Assembly: GCF_001908725.1 (NCBI RefSeq)
Contig: NZ_CP018725.1
Span: 3,906,001 to 3,970,000, forward strand
From: Xanthomonas vesicatoria ATCC 35937
GTDB taxonomy: Bacteria > Pseudomonadota > Gammaproteobacteria > Xanthomonadales > Xanthomonadaceae
Direction: 5' to 3'
Length of the DNA stretch: 64,000 nucleotides
Made by a program: the position numbers and the translations under genes. Of this stretch, positions 37,392-47,766 are shown in pieces. Numbering within the stretch: position 1 is the first letter of the stretch; each line of letters begins with the position of its first letter. The notes under the pieces were generated by a model. The model did not search any database, had not been told where the DNA came from, and saw nothing but the letters and a program-made list of their open reading frames with translations.

Positions 37392-39415
37392 TACAGCACA
37401 GGCGTTTTCGTCGCGCGGCTTTGCTGTTGGTGGCGCTACTTGCATGCACGTGGTTGAGCGGCTGCGCGATGGTCACGGTGCAATCGCGCAACAGCGGCGA
37501 CTACATCGCACAGACGCGTGGCGATGTACTCAGCACCGGTGCGCTCAGCCAGGCCGGCAGCGAGACCTTGCAGGTGGCCGGGCTGCAACCCAAGGCCTGC
37601 CGTCAGCAGCCGTTGCCTTGCGTGCAGCAGCTCGCCACGGTGGCGGGCCTTGGCGATGAGCGCCGTCTGGCTACGCAAGCCGAGCTATGGACGGCGCATG
37701 CAATCGACCTGAGCGGCCGCAACCCGGCGCAGATGAGCGATGCGGCGGTGCAGGCCTGGCTGGAAGCCGCGCGGCATGCCTACGCGTATCTGTTTTTCAC
37801 CGAGCGCGCGCCAAGTGCGCGCGCGTTCGAAAACCGCCAGACGCAGGTGCGCGACTACTACAACTACGCCGTGAAACAGGTGGTTGAGCGCCTGTTCGCG
37901 CGCGCGCAGCAGGCCGGCGACACGGTGCCGACACCGACGCAGGTGGGTGCTTGGCAGGTGGCCGTCGATATGTCCGCATATCGGTTACCGGGTGGCGGCA
38001 ATACGCCGCGCGCGATCTTTGCCGCCTCGGCGCTGCGCTTCAATGGCTTGCGCAGCACCTATCGACGCGATGGCTTCGGTGCCGAACTGGTGGCCGAAGT
38101 GGACCCGCAGGTGGTCGGCGACCCGGCCGGGCTGGCCCTGCAGCAAGCCGTTGCCGCACGTGTGCCGCCCGAACGCCCCATGCCGACCTTCAGCGAGATG
38201 CCGTATGCACCGGCAACGCTGCTGCTGCGTTTCGATGGCGGCACCCTGGACGCAGTGCTGCGCACCGATGCGGTGACCATGGTGCCGTACGACCCGTATC
38301 GCCAGAACGAGGTGGTGTTGCATGGGCAGCATGTGCCGCTGGCGGCCAACTTCACCGCCGCCTACGGGTTGTGGCTGGCCAAGTCGGGCTTCGCCGCGCA
38401 ATCGTTGCGCTCGATGCTGGGCAGCGCACGCGGCATCGATCGCCCGCATCTGTATCTGATGCAGCCCTACGACCCCAATCGCCGCGTGCTGCTGATGCTG
38501 CACGGGCTGGCCAGCAGCCCGGAAGCCTGGGTCAACGTGGCCAATGAAGTGATGGGCGACGAAACATTGCGTCAGCGCTATCAGATCTGGCAGGTGTATT
38601 ACCCCACCAACGCGCCGATTGCGGTCAATCGTGCGGAAATCCAGGCGTTGGTGGAGCGCAGCCTGCGTCACTTCGACCCGTCCGGCACGGCGATCGCCTC
38701 GCACGACATGGTGTTGATCGGCCACAGCATGGGCGGAGTGATCGGGCGCTTGCTGGTGTCTGCGTCCGGCGAGCAGATTTGGAACGCCTTGCTGCAGGAC
38801 TATCGGCTGGAAGGCGAACGCGGTGCGCGTGTGCGTGCCAAGCTAGCGCCGTTACTGCATTTTTCGCCAATGCCACAGATCGACCGCGCCATCTTCATCG
38901 CCGCGCCGCACCGCGGCACGCCATTGGCCGAAGGTGGGCTCGGGCGCTTCGTCGGGCGTATGGTGCGGCTGCCGATCGCCCTGCTGGATCGCTTCGGTGA
39001 TGTGCTGCAGGATCTGGCCAACAGCGAACGCGAAGGGCAGGGTGGCGATGACCGGCGCAAGGGCCGCCTATTGCCGCCCACCAGCATCGACAATCTGCGC
39101 GATACCGACCCGTTCGTACGCGCCACGATGGATCTGCCGATCTCGCCACGGGTGCGATACCACACCATCATCGGCCGCGAGAACCCGCAGGTGCCGCTGG
39201 CCGAGTCCGACGATGGGTTGGTGCCGTATCGCAGCGCGCATCTGGACGGCGCTGCGTCCGAACTGGTGGTGACGTCCTGGCACAGCGTGCAGGAGACCCC
39301 ACAGGCGATCCTTGAAATCCGCCGCATCCTGCATGCGCAGTTGCAGGCCGAGGCTGGGCAGGCGCCTGCGCAAATCGTATCGCCCGCGCCTGCGACGACC
39401 CCTGCGGTGTTGTGA
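37388..39415 (+). CDS. lipoprotein with alpha/beta hydrolase domain
   Basis: A 675-residue predicted lipoprotein. The signal peptide ends in lipobox LSGC (Cys 26). After a long N-terminal region of unknown type comes an alpha/beta hydrolase domain: MLHGLASSPEAWVNVANEV, nucleophile elbow LIGHSMGGVIGRLL, and a His in SWHSVQETPQAI. This resembles lipase/PGAP1-like esterases. The GTG start at 37388 overlaps the DUF4105 stop (GTGA), so this is the third gene of the TetR operon. A secreted or outer-membrane esterase acting with the DUF4105 protein is inferred. Confidence 0.87.
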   Translation: MIQHRRFRRAALLLVALLACTWLSGCAMVTVQSRNSGDYIAQTRGDVLSTGALSQAGSETLQVAGLQPKACRQQPLPCVQQLATVAGLGDERRLATQAELWTAHAIDLSGRNPAQMSDAAVQAWLEAARHAYAYLFFTERAPSARAFENRQTQVRDYYNYAVKQVVERLFARAQQAGDTVPTPTQVGAWQVAVDMSAYRLPGGGNTPRAIFAASALRFNGLRSTYRRDGFGAELVAEVDPQVVGDPAGLALQQAVAARVPPERPMPTFSEMPYAPATLLLRFDGGTLDAVLRTDAVTMVPYDPYRQNEVVLHGQHVPLAANFTAAYGLWLAKSGFAAQSLRSMLGSARGIDRPHLYLMQPYDPNRRVLLMLHGLASSPEAWVNVANEVMGDETLRQRYQIWQVYYPTNAPIAVNRAEIQALVERSLRHFDPSGTAIASHDMVLIGHSMGGVIGRLLVSASGEQIWNALLQDYRLEGERGARVRAKLAPLLHFSPMPQIDRAIFIAAPHRGTPLAEGGLGRFVGRMVRLPIALLDRFGDVLQDLANSEREGQGGDDRRKGRLLPPTSIDNLRDTDPFVRATMDLPISPRVRYHTIIGRENPQVPLAESDDGLVPYRSAHLDGAASELVVTSWHSVQETPQAILEIRRILHAQLQAEAGQAPAQIVSPAPATTPAVL

Positions 39416-39766
39416 GGTATTGCGCGCGTCATCGCTGAGTGCCGAGGGCACTTGCCGAAAATACAGGAGAGCAAGAACGCAGATGCGCGCTGCGTGCCGT
39501 ACTGATGACGGGCGCGATGGACACAGGATGGTTGCCGCTTTTCCTTTGCATCCAGTAGCTAGCCTTCTGACAACCTCGTTGTCGCTCCTGCCCCGCGCCA
39601 CACCAGTGCTTTGATTGGTCTTTACTCTTCGCGCAGCGGTCATCTGCGAGCCATGGCGGTCACGTCGCCACTGTCTTCGGCAACCATCCGCACCGGCCTT
39701 AGCACCTTGTTGACCGTGCTCGTGCTATCAGGCACGTCTCGTACAGGCTCGAACAAGGAAGGCGCG
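39416..39766. other. gap before the OmpA-like lipoprotein gene
   Basis: No gene is supported; an open frame from 39611 runs into the OmpA-like gene but lacks coding character. No promoter with correct spacing could be fixed. Confidence 0.4.
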
Positions 39767-40972
39767 ATGCGCAAGCAGTCAACGGTGCTGTGGGCCTCGC
39801 TGTTGTTAGTGAGTTGCGGCCGTGGCGAGGGTTCGAAGGATGCGGCCACTGCTGCCGATCCGGGGATTGCGGCACCTCAGGTGGCACAGGCCAAGAGTGC
39901 GCCGGATGCGCCCGCAGCAGTGGATGAAAGCGTGCCGGAATTTCCGGCTATCCCGACCATCGTCGTCCCCGAGATCGTCGGCGTGACCCCGGCGCAGCGC
40001 GCGCTGGAAGACGCGCTGCAGGACACTCTCGACCCGATCGAGGGCGTCAGTGTTGCACCCGCGCGCTGCGGCGATGGCGGTACGTTGATCAACGATGCCG
40101 GCATCACCAGCGTCGACGCCAACGGCAACCTGCTGCGCAACGGCGATAGTGGCCTGTTCAACCTCAAAGCCGACGGCAGCGGCACCGCCAACTTCGAGGG
40201 CGGCCTGGTCAACGTCAATGCCGATGGAAGCGGCACCATCAACGCGTCCGGTCAGGGCGGCGGCGACGCTCTCATCGACGTGCAGTCCAACGGCGGCGGC
40301 ACCTACAACGGCCCGGCCGGGTTGATCAGCTTGAACGGCAAGGGCGCTGGCACCTGGAACAGCGACAAGAGCGGCCTGATCGACAACTACGGCGATGGCA
40401 GTGGTACCTGGAACGGCCCGCGTGGGTTGGTCACCATTAATGCCGATGGCTCGGGCACCTGGAACGGGCCGGACGGCCTGGTGCAGAACCGCGGCGACGG
40501 AACCGGAACGGTGGGCACCCCGCCGCGCGAGGTGCGGATGCCGCCGCTGCCGAAGGTGCCGCCGGCCGGCCGCTTCCCGCCGTTGCAGAAGTTCGCACCG
40601 CCCGGTACGCCATGCGGCTATCTGATTACCTTGAACGACCGCATCCTGTTCGACTTCGACAAGTCCGACATCCGCCCGGATGCCGTGCGCGTACTCGACA
40701 CGCTGGCGGCCGCGCTCGGCAAGGTGACAACCCAACAGATGGAAGTGCGCGGGCATACCGATGCCAAAGGCGACGACGCCTACAACCAGGCGCTGTCCGA
40801 GCGCCGTGCCCATGCGGTGCTGGCCGCGTTACGCACGCGCGGCGCCGCACAGGGCGCCGGTGCAAAGGGCTATGGCGAGTCGCAACCGGTGGCGCCCAAT
40901 ACGGTCAACGGCCAGGACAATCCGGGCGGTCGTCAGCTCAATCGCCGCGTCGAGATCTTCCTGCGCACGTGA
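39767..40972 (+). CDS. OmpA-family lipoprotein with Gly/Asn repeats
   Basis: A 401-residue cell-envelope protein. A lipoprotein signal precedes Cys 17 (LLLVSC). Residues of about 100-260 hold about seven imperfect repeats of roughly 20 residues with the pattern GLxxINxDGSGTWNGP, likely a repeated beta structure. The C-terminal OmpA domain binds peptidoglycan (ILFDFDKSDIRPDAVRVLDTLAAAL and VRGHTDAKGDDAYNQALSERRA). The ATG at 39767 has AAGGAAGG upstream. It tethers the outer membrane to the cell wall; the role of the repeats is unknown. Confidence 0.9.
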   Translation: MRKQSTVLWASLLLVSCGRGEGSKDAATAADPGIAAPQVAQAKSAPDAPAAVDESVPEFPAIPTIVVPEIVGVTPAQRALEDALQDTLDPIEGVSVAPARCGDGGTLINDAGITSVDANGNLLRNGDSGLFNLKADGSGTANFEGGLVNVNADGSGTINASGQGGGDALIDVQSNGGGTYNGPAGLISLNGKGAGTWNSDKSGLIDNYGDGSGTWNGPRGLVTINADGSGTWNGPDGLVQNRGDGTGTVGTPPREVRMPPLPKVPPAGRFPPLQKFAPPGTPCGYLITLNDRILFDFDKSDIRPDAVRVLDTLAAALGKVTTQQMEVRGHTDAKGDDAYNQALSERRAHAVLAALRTRGAAQGAGAKGYGESQPVAPNTVNGQDNPGGRQLNRRVEIFLRT

Positions 40973-41532
40973 GCGAGGTTTGCAAGACTGAGTGAGTGTG
41001 AACCGGTACACCTGCGTGTTGCGTAGGCGTCGATTTCGCCAAGGGTGATCTTGGCCTCAGGCGCAGGCGCGCACTAGGTGCGCGTTTCGCAATGGTCGTA
41101 CAGCCGTCATGCGGCAGGTCGCGTCATCGCTCTTGCTTGCAGCGTCGACGCAAGGTGGGCGCCTTCTCCAAAGCGGGAAGGCGGGGTATTGCAAACAACA
41201 CTGCAGACACCACGGCGCCCTCGCGTCATGCGTACTCACGTCGCGTCCCGCGAAGGCACATGTGCACCTGCGCCAGCGGCTGTGTGCGCATGTCGGCAGC
41301 GATGCGGGCTTCCATACGCCAGCGACTATGCCGATTTGCGCGCGTGCTGCACGCATTTGTCATGCCTGCAGTGTCCGTCATCGCACTGCAATATGCCGTC
41401 ACCACCATGCGCGACGCCTGCTAGCAGGTGTGATGCAGGTCCGCTGCCGCAGGCCACATCGCTCTCCCCACATCGCGGCTGCTCCGCCGTGGCATGAGTC
41501 CATGGCGCGCTGCTGCACCATTGGATTTGATC
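40973..41532. other. 560-base gap before the TonB receptor
   Basis: No gene or clear site was recognised. Long open frames exist on both strands but have no domain resemblance or ribosome site. It presumably holds the promoter of the receptor gene. Confidence 0.4.
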
Positions 41533-44307
41533 ATGATCGCTCGTTGTGCGTTGTTGCGTCCTTCGCGTCTGTCGCAGGCCTTGTGCGTGTCGTTGTCCAT
41601 GTTTTGCGGCCATGCAGCCGCACAGTCAGCGCCGTCCTCCGCAACGCCTGCGCAGGGCGAGATGGCCACCTTGGACAAGGTCACCGTTGCCGCCACCCGT
41701 TACAACGCAACCGACATGCAGATGGCCGCGACCAACACCGTCAACGTGTTGTCGGCCGACGATCTCAAGACGACCGCCGTGCACAACGTGGCCGAAGCAC
41801 TGGGCCTGATGCCGGGCGTCAACGTGATCAATACCGGGCAGTCGTATTTCGGCGGCATCGATGGCGCAGCACGTGGCGAGGGTATGTTTTCGTCGGTGCG
41901 CGGCCTCAATGCCGAATACAACGTCAACCTGATCAACGGCATCAACGTCGCGCAGGGCATGCCATATAGCCGCGGCGTGCAATTGAGCCTATTGCCGCCC
42001 TCCGGCCTGCAGACCATCGTGTTGAACAAGACCTCCACCGCGGACATGGATGGCGATGCGATCGGCGGCACCATCGACTACCGCACGCCCAGCGCCTTCG
42101 ACTCGCCTGATCGCCGAGGCGGCAGCGTGACCTTGAGCGGCCGCATGGAAAGCCGCGCACGCGATTACGGCGATTCCGGACTGGGAAGCGGCGCCGCCGG
42201 CGATTGGCATGCACGCTTTGGCGATGCCGGGCAGTTTGGTGTGGCGGTCAGCGCGTACTACGACGAACGCCATTTCGTGAACAGCGAGGTAGCCGGCGCG
42301 TCGGCCGCGCGCAACGATGGTTCGTGGGAATTTGCGCGTGCCGATGCCAGCGGCAATCTGGCGGCAGGCAGCGACCCGCAACAGGTGCTGCAGAGCACAG
42401 GCGTCAACATCGGCTATTCGCAAGGCAATACGCGCCGCTACGGCGGCAATGCCGCCTTCGATTGGCGTGTGGACCCCAGCCTGCATCTGTATGCGCGCAT
42501 GACCTACGCTTTCGCCAAGACCGAGCAGAACACCGGCTACACGCAGTTCGTACCGGCCAATGTCAGCTTCACCCAGATCGGCAGCAGTGGCGTCTATCAA
42601 CCGCAGATCAATCGCGTCGCAGTGCGCTACTGGTACGAAACAAATCCGGAAGAAGCCGACCTTGCCACCATCCAGCTAGGTGCTGAGAAACAGCTGGGGC
42701 ATTGGACGTTCGCGCCGAACATCTTTTATGGCACGGGTAACAACGATCGCCCAGATCACGTGGAAATTTCCGCGCGCAACGATCAATACACCTCGACCAA
42801 CTTCGCCTACGGCGCCAACCGCTTCATCAGTTACGACGGCGACGGCTTCCCGATCCCGCTATTGACCCCGGCGATGCAGGCGCAGGCATCGGATGTAGGC
42901 GGCCTGTTCGCGCGACGCACCGGGCAACTTTCCAAGCAATACAGCGGTCAGGACAAGGGGGGTGGCAAGTTCGACGTGGGCTACGATTTCGATGACGGCC
43001 TGCTCAGTCGCATTGCCTTCGGCGTGAAGTATGTCGACAGCTCGCGCAGCTTCACCGATCGCGACTGGACCAATGCCAAGTACACCGACGGCACCTTGTT
43101 GCGCGATACCGGGCTGATCGCACAGCGTTACGATTCGGTGTATCCGGGGCAATACGCGCTGCCCACGGTGCGGCTCAGCAATGCCGCACTCAACGACCTG
43201 ATCGCACGCACGCTGACGCCGGCCAGCTTCGACAGCTGCGGACAGTTGGCCATCAATAACCTCAACTGCAATACCATGCGCGCCACCGAGGCAGTCAGCG
43301 CGGCCTACGCGATGGCGACACTGCGTAGCGGCGATTGGGAAATCCTGCCGGGCGTGCGCTTCGAACATACCGCCATCACCAATACGTTCTGGGCGCAGCC
43401 GGCGGCTGTCAACGGGGCCGAGCAGGTCGGTGCGTTCGCCAACAACCGCACGCGTTACAACGTGGTCTTGCCGAGCGTGTTCGTGAATTACCGGCCTGCG
43501 GGCGACAGCGCGGTGTATCGCGGCTCGGTGTGGACGAGTTATACGCGGCCGGCATTCGTGCAACTGGGCGGTGGTCGCTCCACGGATATTTCCAGCGATG
43601 GCCAGACCATCATCACCGAAGGCAACCCGGACCTGAAACCGATCAAGTCGCTCAACGTGGATCTGTCCGGCGAATGGCAGAACGCGGCGGGCGGCCACGC
43701 GATGCTGGCGGGCTACTACAAACGCCTGACCGACTACATCTACGAAAGTGGTTCCGACGCGGCCAACGCGGGCGAAAGCGGCAGTGCCAGCACCCGCTTC
43801 GTGCGCCCGCAAAATGGGGGCGACGGCCGCGTGCTGGGCGTGGAAGCCGCCGTGCGGCAGACCTTCCAGGGCTTGCCTGCACCGCTGGATGGCATCGGCA
43901 TCGGCGCCAATGTCACCCGCCAGACCACGCGTGTGGATCTGGGCGAAGCAGGCTTTGCGCACGAACGCATCCAGAACGCCCCAAATCTGCTGGCGAATGC
44001 GGAAGTGTTCTACGAAAAGGGGCCGTGGTCGGTCAATCTGAGTTACCACTACTCCGGCGAATACGTGTCGGTGTACGACTATCTCAACCAGGGCGCGCGC
44101 TGGGACAATCTGTGGATCAAGCCGATCACCCGCGTCGACCTGCATCTGGGCTACGCGCCGAGCGACCACCTGCGCGTGGATCTGTCGGTCGCCAACCTCA
44201 CCAAGCAGCACAGCTATTGGGCGCATGTGGGGCACGACACCACGGCGATTTCCGATATCGTCGATTCCGGCATGACCAGCCTGGTGACCGCCAAGTATGT
44301 GTTCTGA
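41533..44307 (+). CDS. TonB-dependent receptor
   Basis: A 924-residue outer membrane transporter. A signal peptide (ALCVSLSMFCGHAAAQS) is followed by a plug domain (DKVTVAATRYNA, VAEALGLMPGVNVI, VRGLNAEYNVNLINGI, GDAIGGTIDYRTPSAFD) and a 22-strand barrel ending in aromatic KYVF. The ATG at 41533 was chosen over an in-frame start 13 codons upstream because it gives a normal signal peptide. It lies 166 bases before a histidine acid phosphatase lipoprotein, so its ligand may be a phosphate ester such as phytate or its products; this is inference from position. Confidence 0.93.
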   Translation: MIARCALLRPSRLSQALCVSLSMFCGHAAAQSAPSSATPAQGEMATLDKVTVAATRYNATDMQMAATNTVNVLSADDLKTTAVHNVAEALGLMPGVNVINTGQSYFGGIDGAARGEGMFSSVRGLNAEYNVNLINGINVAQGMPYSRGVQLSLLPPSGLQTIVLNKTSTADMDGDAIGGTIDYRTPSAFDSPDRRGGSVTLSGRMESRARDYGDSGLGSGAAGDWHARFGDAGQFGVAVSAYYDERHFVNSEVAGASAARNDGSWEFARADASGNLAAGSDPQQVLQSTGVNIGYSQGNTRRYGGNAAFDWRVDPSLHLYARMTYAFAKTEQNTGYTQFVPANVSFTQIGSSGVYQPQINRVAVRYWYETNPEEADLATIQLGAEKQLGHWTFAPNIFYGTGNNDRPDHVEISARNDQYTSTNFAYGANRFISYDGDGFPIPLLTPAMQAQASDVGGLFARRTGQLSKQYSGQDKGGGKFDVGYDFDDGLLSRIAFGVKYVDSSRSFTDRDWTNAKYTDGTLLRDTGLIAQRYDSVYPGQYALPTVRLSNAALNDLIARTLTPASFDSCGQLAINNLNCNTMRATEAVSAAYAMATLRSGDWEILPGVRFEHTAITNTFWAQPAAVNGAEQVGAFANNRTRYNVVLPSVFVNYRPAGDSAVYRGSVWTSYTRPAFVQLGGGRSTDISSDGQTIITEGNPDLKPIKSLNVDLSGEWQNAAGGHAMLAGYYKRLTDYIYESGSDAANAGESGSASTRFVRPQNGGDGRVLGVEAAVRQTFQGLPAPLDGIGIGANVTRQTTRVDLGEAGFAHERIQNAPNLLANAEVFYEKGPWSVNLSYHYSGEYVSVYDYLNQGARWDNLWIKPITRVDLHLGYAPSDHLRVDLSVANLTKQHSYWAHVGHDTTAISDIVDSGMTSLVTAKYVF

Positions 44308-44473
44308 TTCTGGTCGTGCAGGGTGGTGCGTGTCAGCGGGTGTGCAGCAATACCAATACCGCTCTGCGGAGTGGGGCGGCAGCACAGGGCGGAGGGCATC
44401 GCGCTGCGTGACATTGGCTGGCGACGGGCAGCCGCCGCAGGGGGCGCCATGTGGAAAGGCCACAGGAGATGCG

Positions 44474-45826
44474 ATGGGGATCGCTTCGCCCGCACTGCGC
44501 GCCACGCCGGGGCAGCGTCGCGCTATCGCGCCTGCGATCACCGGTGTGTGCCTGCTGATGGCGCTTTTCGGGGGGCTGGGTGGCTGTGCATCGCCGTCGC
44601 GTAGCGGGTCGCCAGCTGGAGTGAGCGATCGATCGCAGACTGGTGTCCACGGCAAGGCTGTCGCCGCAGACCGGCAAACCGAGCAGCTGGAACGCATGGT
44701 GGTGGTGTTCCGTCACGGCGTGCGTGCGCCACTGCAGGGCGAAGCGGCCGCCGCGCAGTACGCTGATCAACCCTGGCCACACTGGTCCACCCCGGCCAGC
44801 CTGCTGACCCCGCGCGGGCGCACCGCAGTGCGACTGAGCGGCGAGTATCTGCGTCAATGGTTGACGCAGCAGGCGCTGCTGCCGCGCACAGGATGCCCGG
44901 CGCCAGGGAGCGTGTCGGTCTGGGCCAATACCGATCAGCGCACCATCGACAGCGGTGCCCTGCTGGCCGGCGCACTGGCGCCCGGATGCGGCATCGTCGC
45001 CGGGCACCGCGAGGCCGGGAGCAACGATCCGTTGTTCCGGCCGATCGAGGCCGGGGCAGTCGCGTTCGATGCGGCAGCCGCGGTGGCGTCTATCCAGCGG
45101 CAGACCGGTGGCCCTGCCGCAGTGCTGCACGGCCATGCGGCCGAATTGCAGGCGATGCAGCAGATCCTGGGCTGCACGCGCACGCCCTGCGACTTTGCGC
45201 GCATGCCCTCCACGTTGGCGCCATCGGCCAATGGGCGTGGACTGGCCTTGGGCGGCCCGATCGATCTGACCTCCGGCACCGGCGAAGTGCTGTTACTGCA
45301 ATACGCCGACGGCCTGCCGCTGTCGCAGGTCGGCTGGGGCCGCGCCACCCCCGAACGCCTGGCGCAGGTCTCGCGCCTGCATGCGCTGCTGTTCGATATC
45401 TACGCGCGCCCGCACTACATGGCGCAGCGCTCGGGCGCACCGCTGGCACGCGAGGTGCTGCAACGGTTCGGCAATGCGCGCGCACCCAGGGTGTCTCTGT
45501 TTGTCGGCAGCGACACGCATATCGCCGCGTTGAGCAGTCTGCTCGGCGTGCACTTCCATCTGCCTGGCTACGGCGCCGACGACCCACCGCTGGGCGGTGC
45601 GTTGCTGCTCGGCCTGTGGCGTCAACCCGACGGAACGCATGTGGTGCGTGCCCGCTATCTGGCGCAATCGCTGGATCAACTGCGCACTCTTGCACCGCTC
45701 GACTTGGCGCACCCGCCGCTACAACAGGAACTGGCCCTGGATGTCTGTGCGCCCGAACAGCGCATGGCGTGCCCATTGCCGGCATTTGCACAGGCGCTTG
45801 AGCAGCAGCTGAAGCTGGATCCGTAG
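44474..45826 (+). CDS. histidine acid phosphatase/phytase-like lipoprotein
   Basis: A 450-residue phosphomonoesterase of the histidine acid phosphatase family. The lipoprotein signal ends in GGLGGC (Cys 38). The catalytic motif VVFRHGVRAP near residue 76 is intact. The usual second motif HD(T/S)N is replaced by SDTH in LFVGSDTHIAAL, so the proton-donor arrangement may differ. AGGAG at 44463-44467 supports the ATG at 44474. It probably releases phosphate from phytate or sugar phosphates outside or in the periplasm, working with the upstream TonB receptor. Confidence 0.88.
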   Translation: MGIASPALRATPGQRRAIAPAITGVCLLMALFGGLGGCASPSRSGSPAGVSDRSQTGVHGKAVAADRQTEQLERMVVVFRHGVRAPLQGEAAAAQYADQPWPHWSTPASLLTPRGRTAVRLSGEYLRQWLTQQALLPRTGCPAPGSVSVWANTDQRTIDSGALLAGALAPGCGIVAGHREAGSNDPLFRPIEAGAVAFDAAAAVASIQRQTGGPAAVLHGHAAELQAMQQILGCTRTPCDFARMPSTLAPSANGRGLALGGPIDLTSGTGEVLLLQYADGLPLSQVGWGRATPERLAQVSRLHALLFDIYARPHYMAQRSGAPLAREVLQRFGNARAPRVSLFVGSDTHIAALSSLLGVHFHLPGYGADDPPLGGALLLGLWRQPDGTHVVRARYLAQSLDQLRTLAPLDLAHPPLQQELALDVCAPEQRMACPLPAFAQALEQQLKLDP

Positions 45827-46121
45827 GCGCGTTCTTGTGACGTCTGCTTGAAGCGCGTCTGCCTGTCTGAGGCAACCGATGCCGCGCAGTGCGGCTTGGC
45901 CCCGCACCCCAATCCTTTCTCGCAGGGAGAGGGGCGTTGACCCTTCCCCCGTCGGGAGAAGGTGTCCCGTTGGGGCGGATGAGGGGACGCGCGCCGCCTA
46001 ATGGACGTGCCGCGTAGCGCGACTTCGCCCTCACCCCAACCTCTCTCCCGGAAGGAGAGGGGCTTTGACCCTTCACCTATCGTAGAGATGTGCCTCGCAG
46101 GGGCGTGTGCGGGCGGCAGGC
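45827..46121. other. gap between phosphatase gene and metK
   Basis: No gene is supported. Most of it is occupied by the repeat at about 45900-46075; the metK terminator begins just after it. Confidence 0.5.
45900..46075. repeat. dispersed REP-like repeat (two copies)
   Basis: Two related copies carry the words CCCCAATCC or CACCCCAACC, TCTCCCGGAAGGAGAGGGG-type hairpins and GGGAGAAGG, with GGATGAGGGG between them. This pattern is typical of a repeat scattered through Xanthomonas and other proteobacterial genomes. The two copies read in opposite halves. Confidence 0.75.
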
Positions 46122-46159
46122 CTTAAAAACGCAATGGGCCGCGTCAGCGGCCCATTGCG
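46122..46159 (-). terminator. metK intrinsic terminator
   Basis: A perfect 13-bp stem (46130-46142 with 46147-46159, loop GTCA on the plus strand) is followed on the minus strand by GTTTTTAAGG. It lies 30 bases after the metK stop and is a textbook terminator. Confidence 0.92.
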
Positions 46160-46188
46160 ACACACACGCACTCCGAAGAGCGCGCGGT

Positions 46189-47400
<1,212 letters not shown>

Positions 47401-47766
47401 CAGGCTTATATCCCTTAATTCGGATGAAAAGATGGGTGCGGATGATACACGCCCCGTGTGTCCGTTGCATTGTGCGCCTGAACGCGATGCCGTGGGGTTA
47501 AGTGCGGCCGACAAAACGCTCGAGCAGCAGGCCGTGAGGTGCCGGTACCGCGCAGAGGCCGCAATCCGTGCGTGAGGCATGTCGATTCCAGGCCGCGCTC
47601 GCGCTCGCCTTTCCAATGCGGTGGCGCACTGCGTCGGTGCTGCGACGCATTGCTGGCCCCCCGCCACGCAGCTTCGATGCAGACCGGCCCAGACGCAGCT
47701 GTGTGCCGACTGAAAGTGCGTGGCGCGATACCCGCCCGTGCATGTCGGGCCTGCTAGCATCGGGCG
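47401..47766. other. divergent promoter region of metK and the DUF457 gene
   Basis: No gene is supported. On the minus strand TATCAT (47447-47442) could be the metK -10 box, with ATGCAA (47470-47465) a weak -35 at 17 bases. Nothing like a SAM riboswitch was seen in the leader. Confidence 0.4.
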
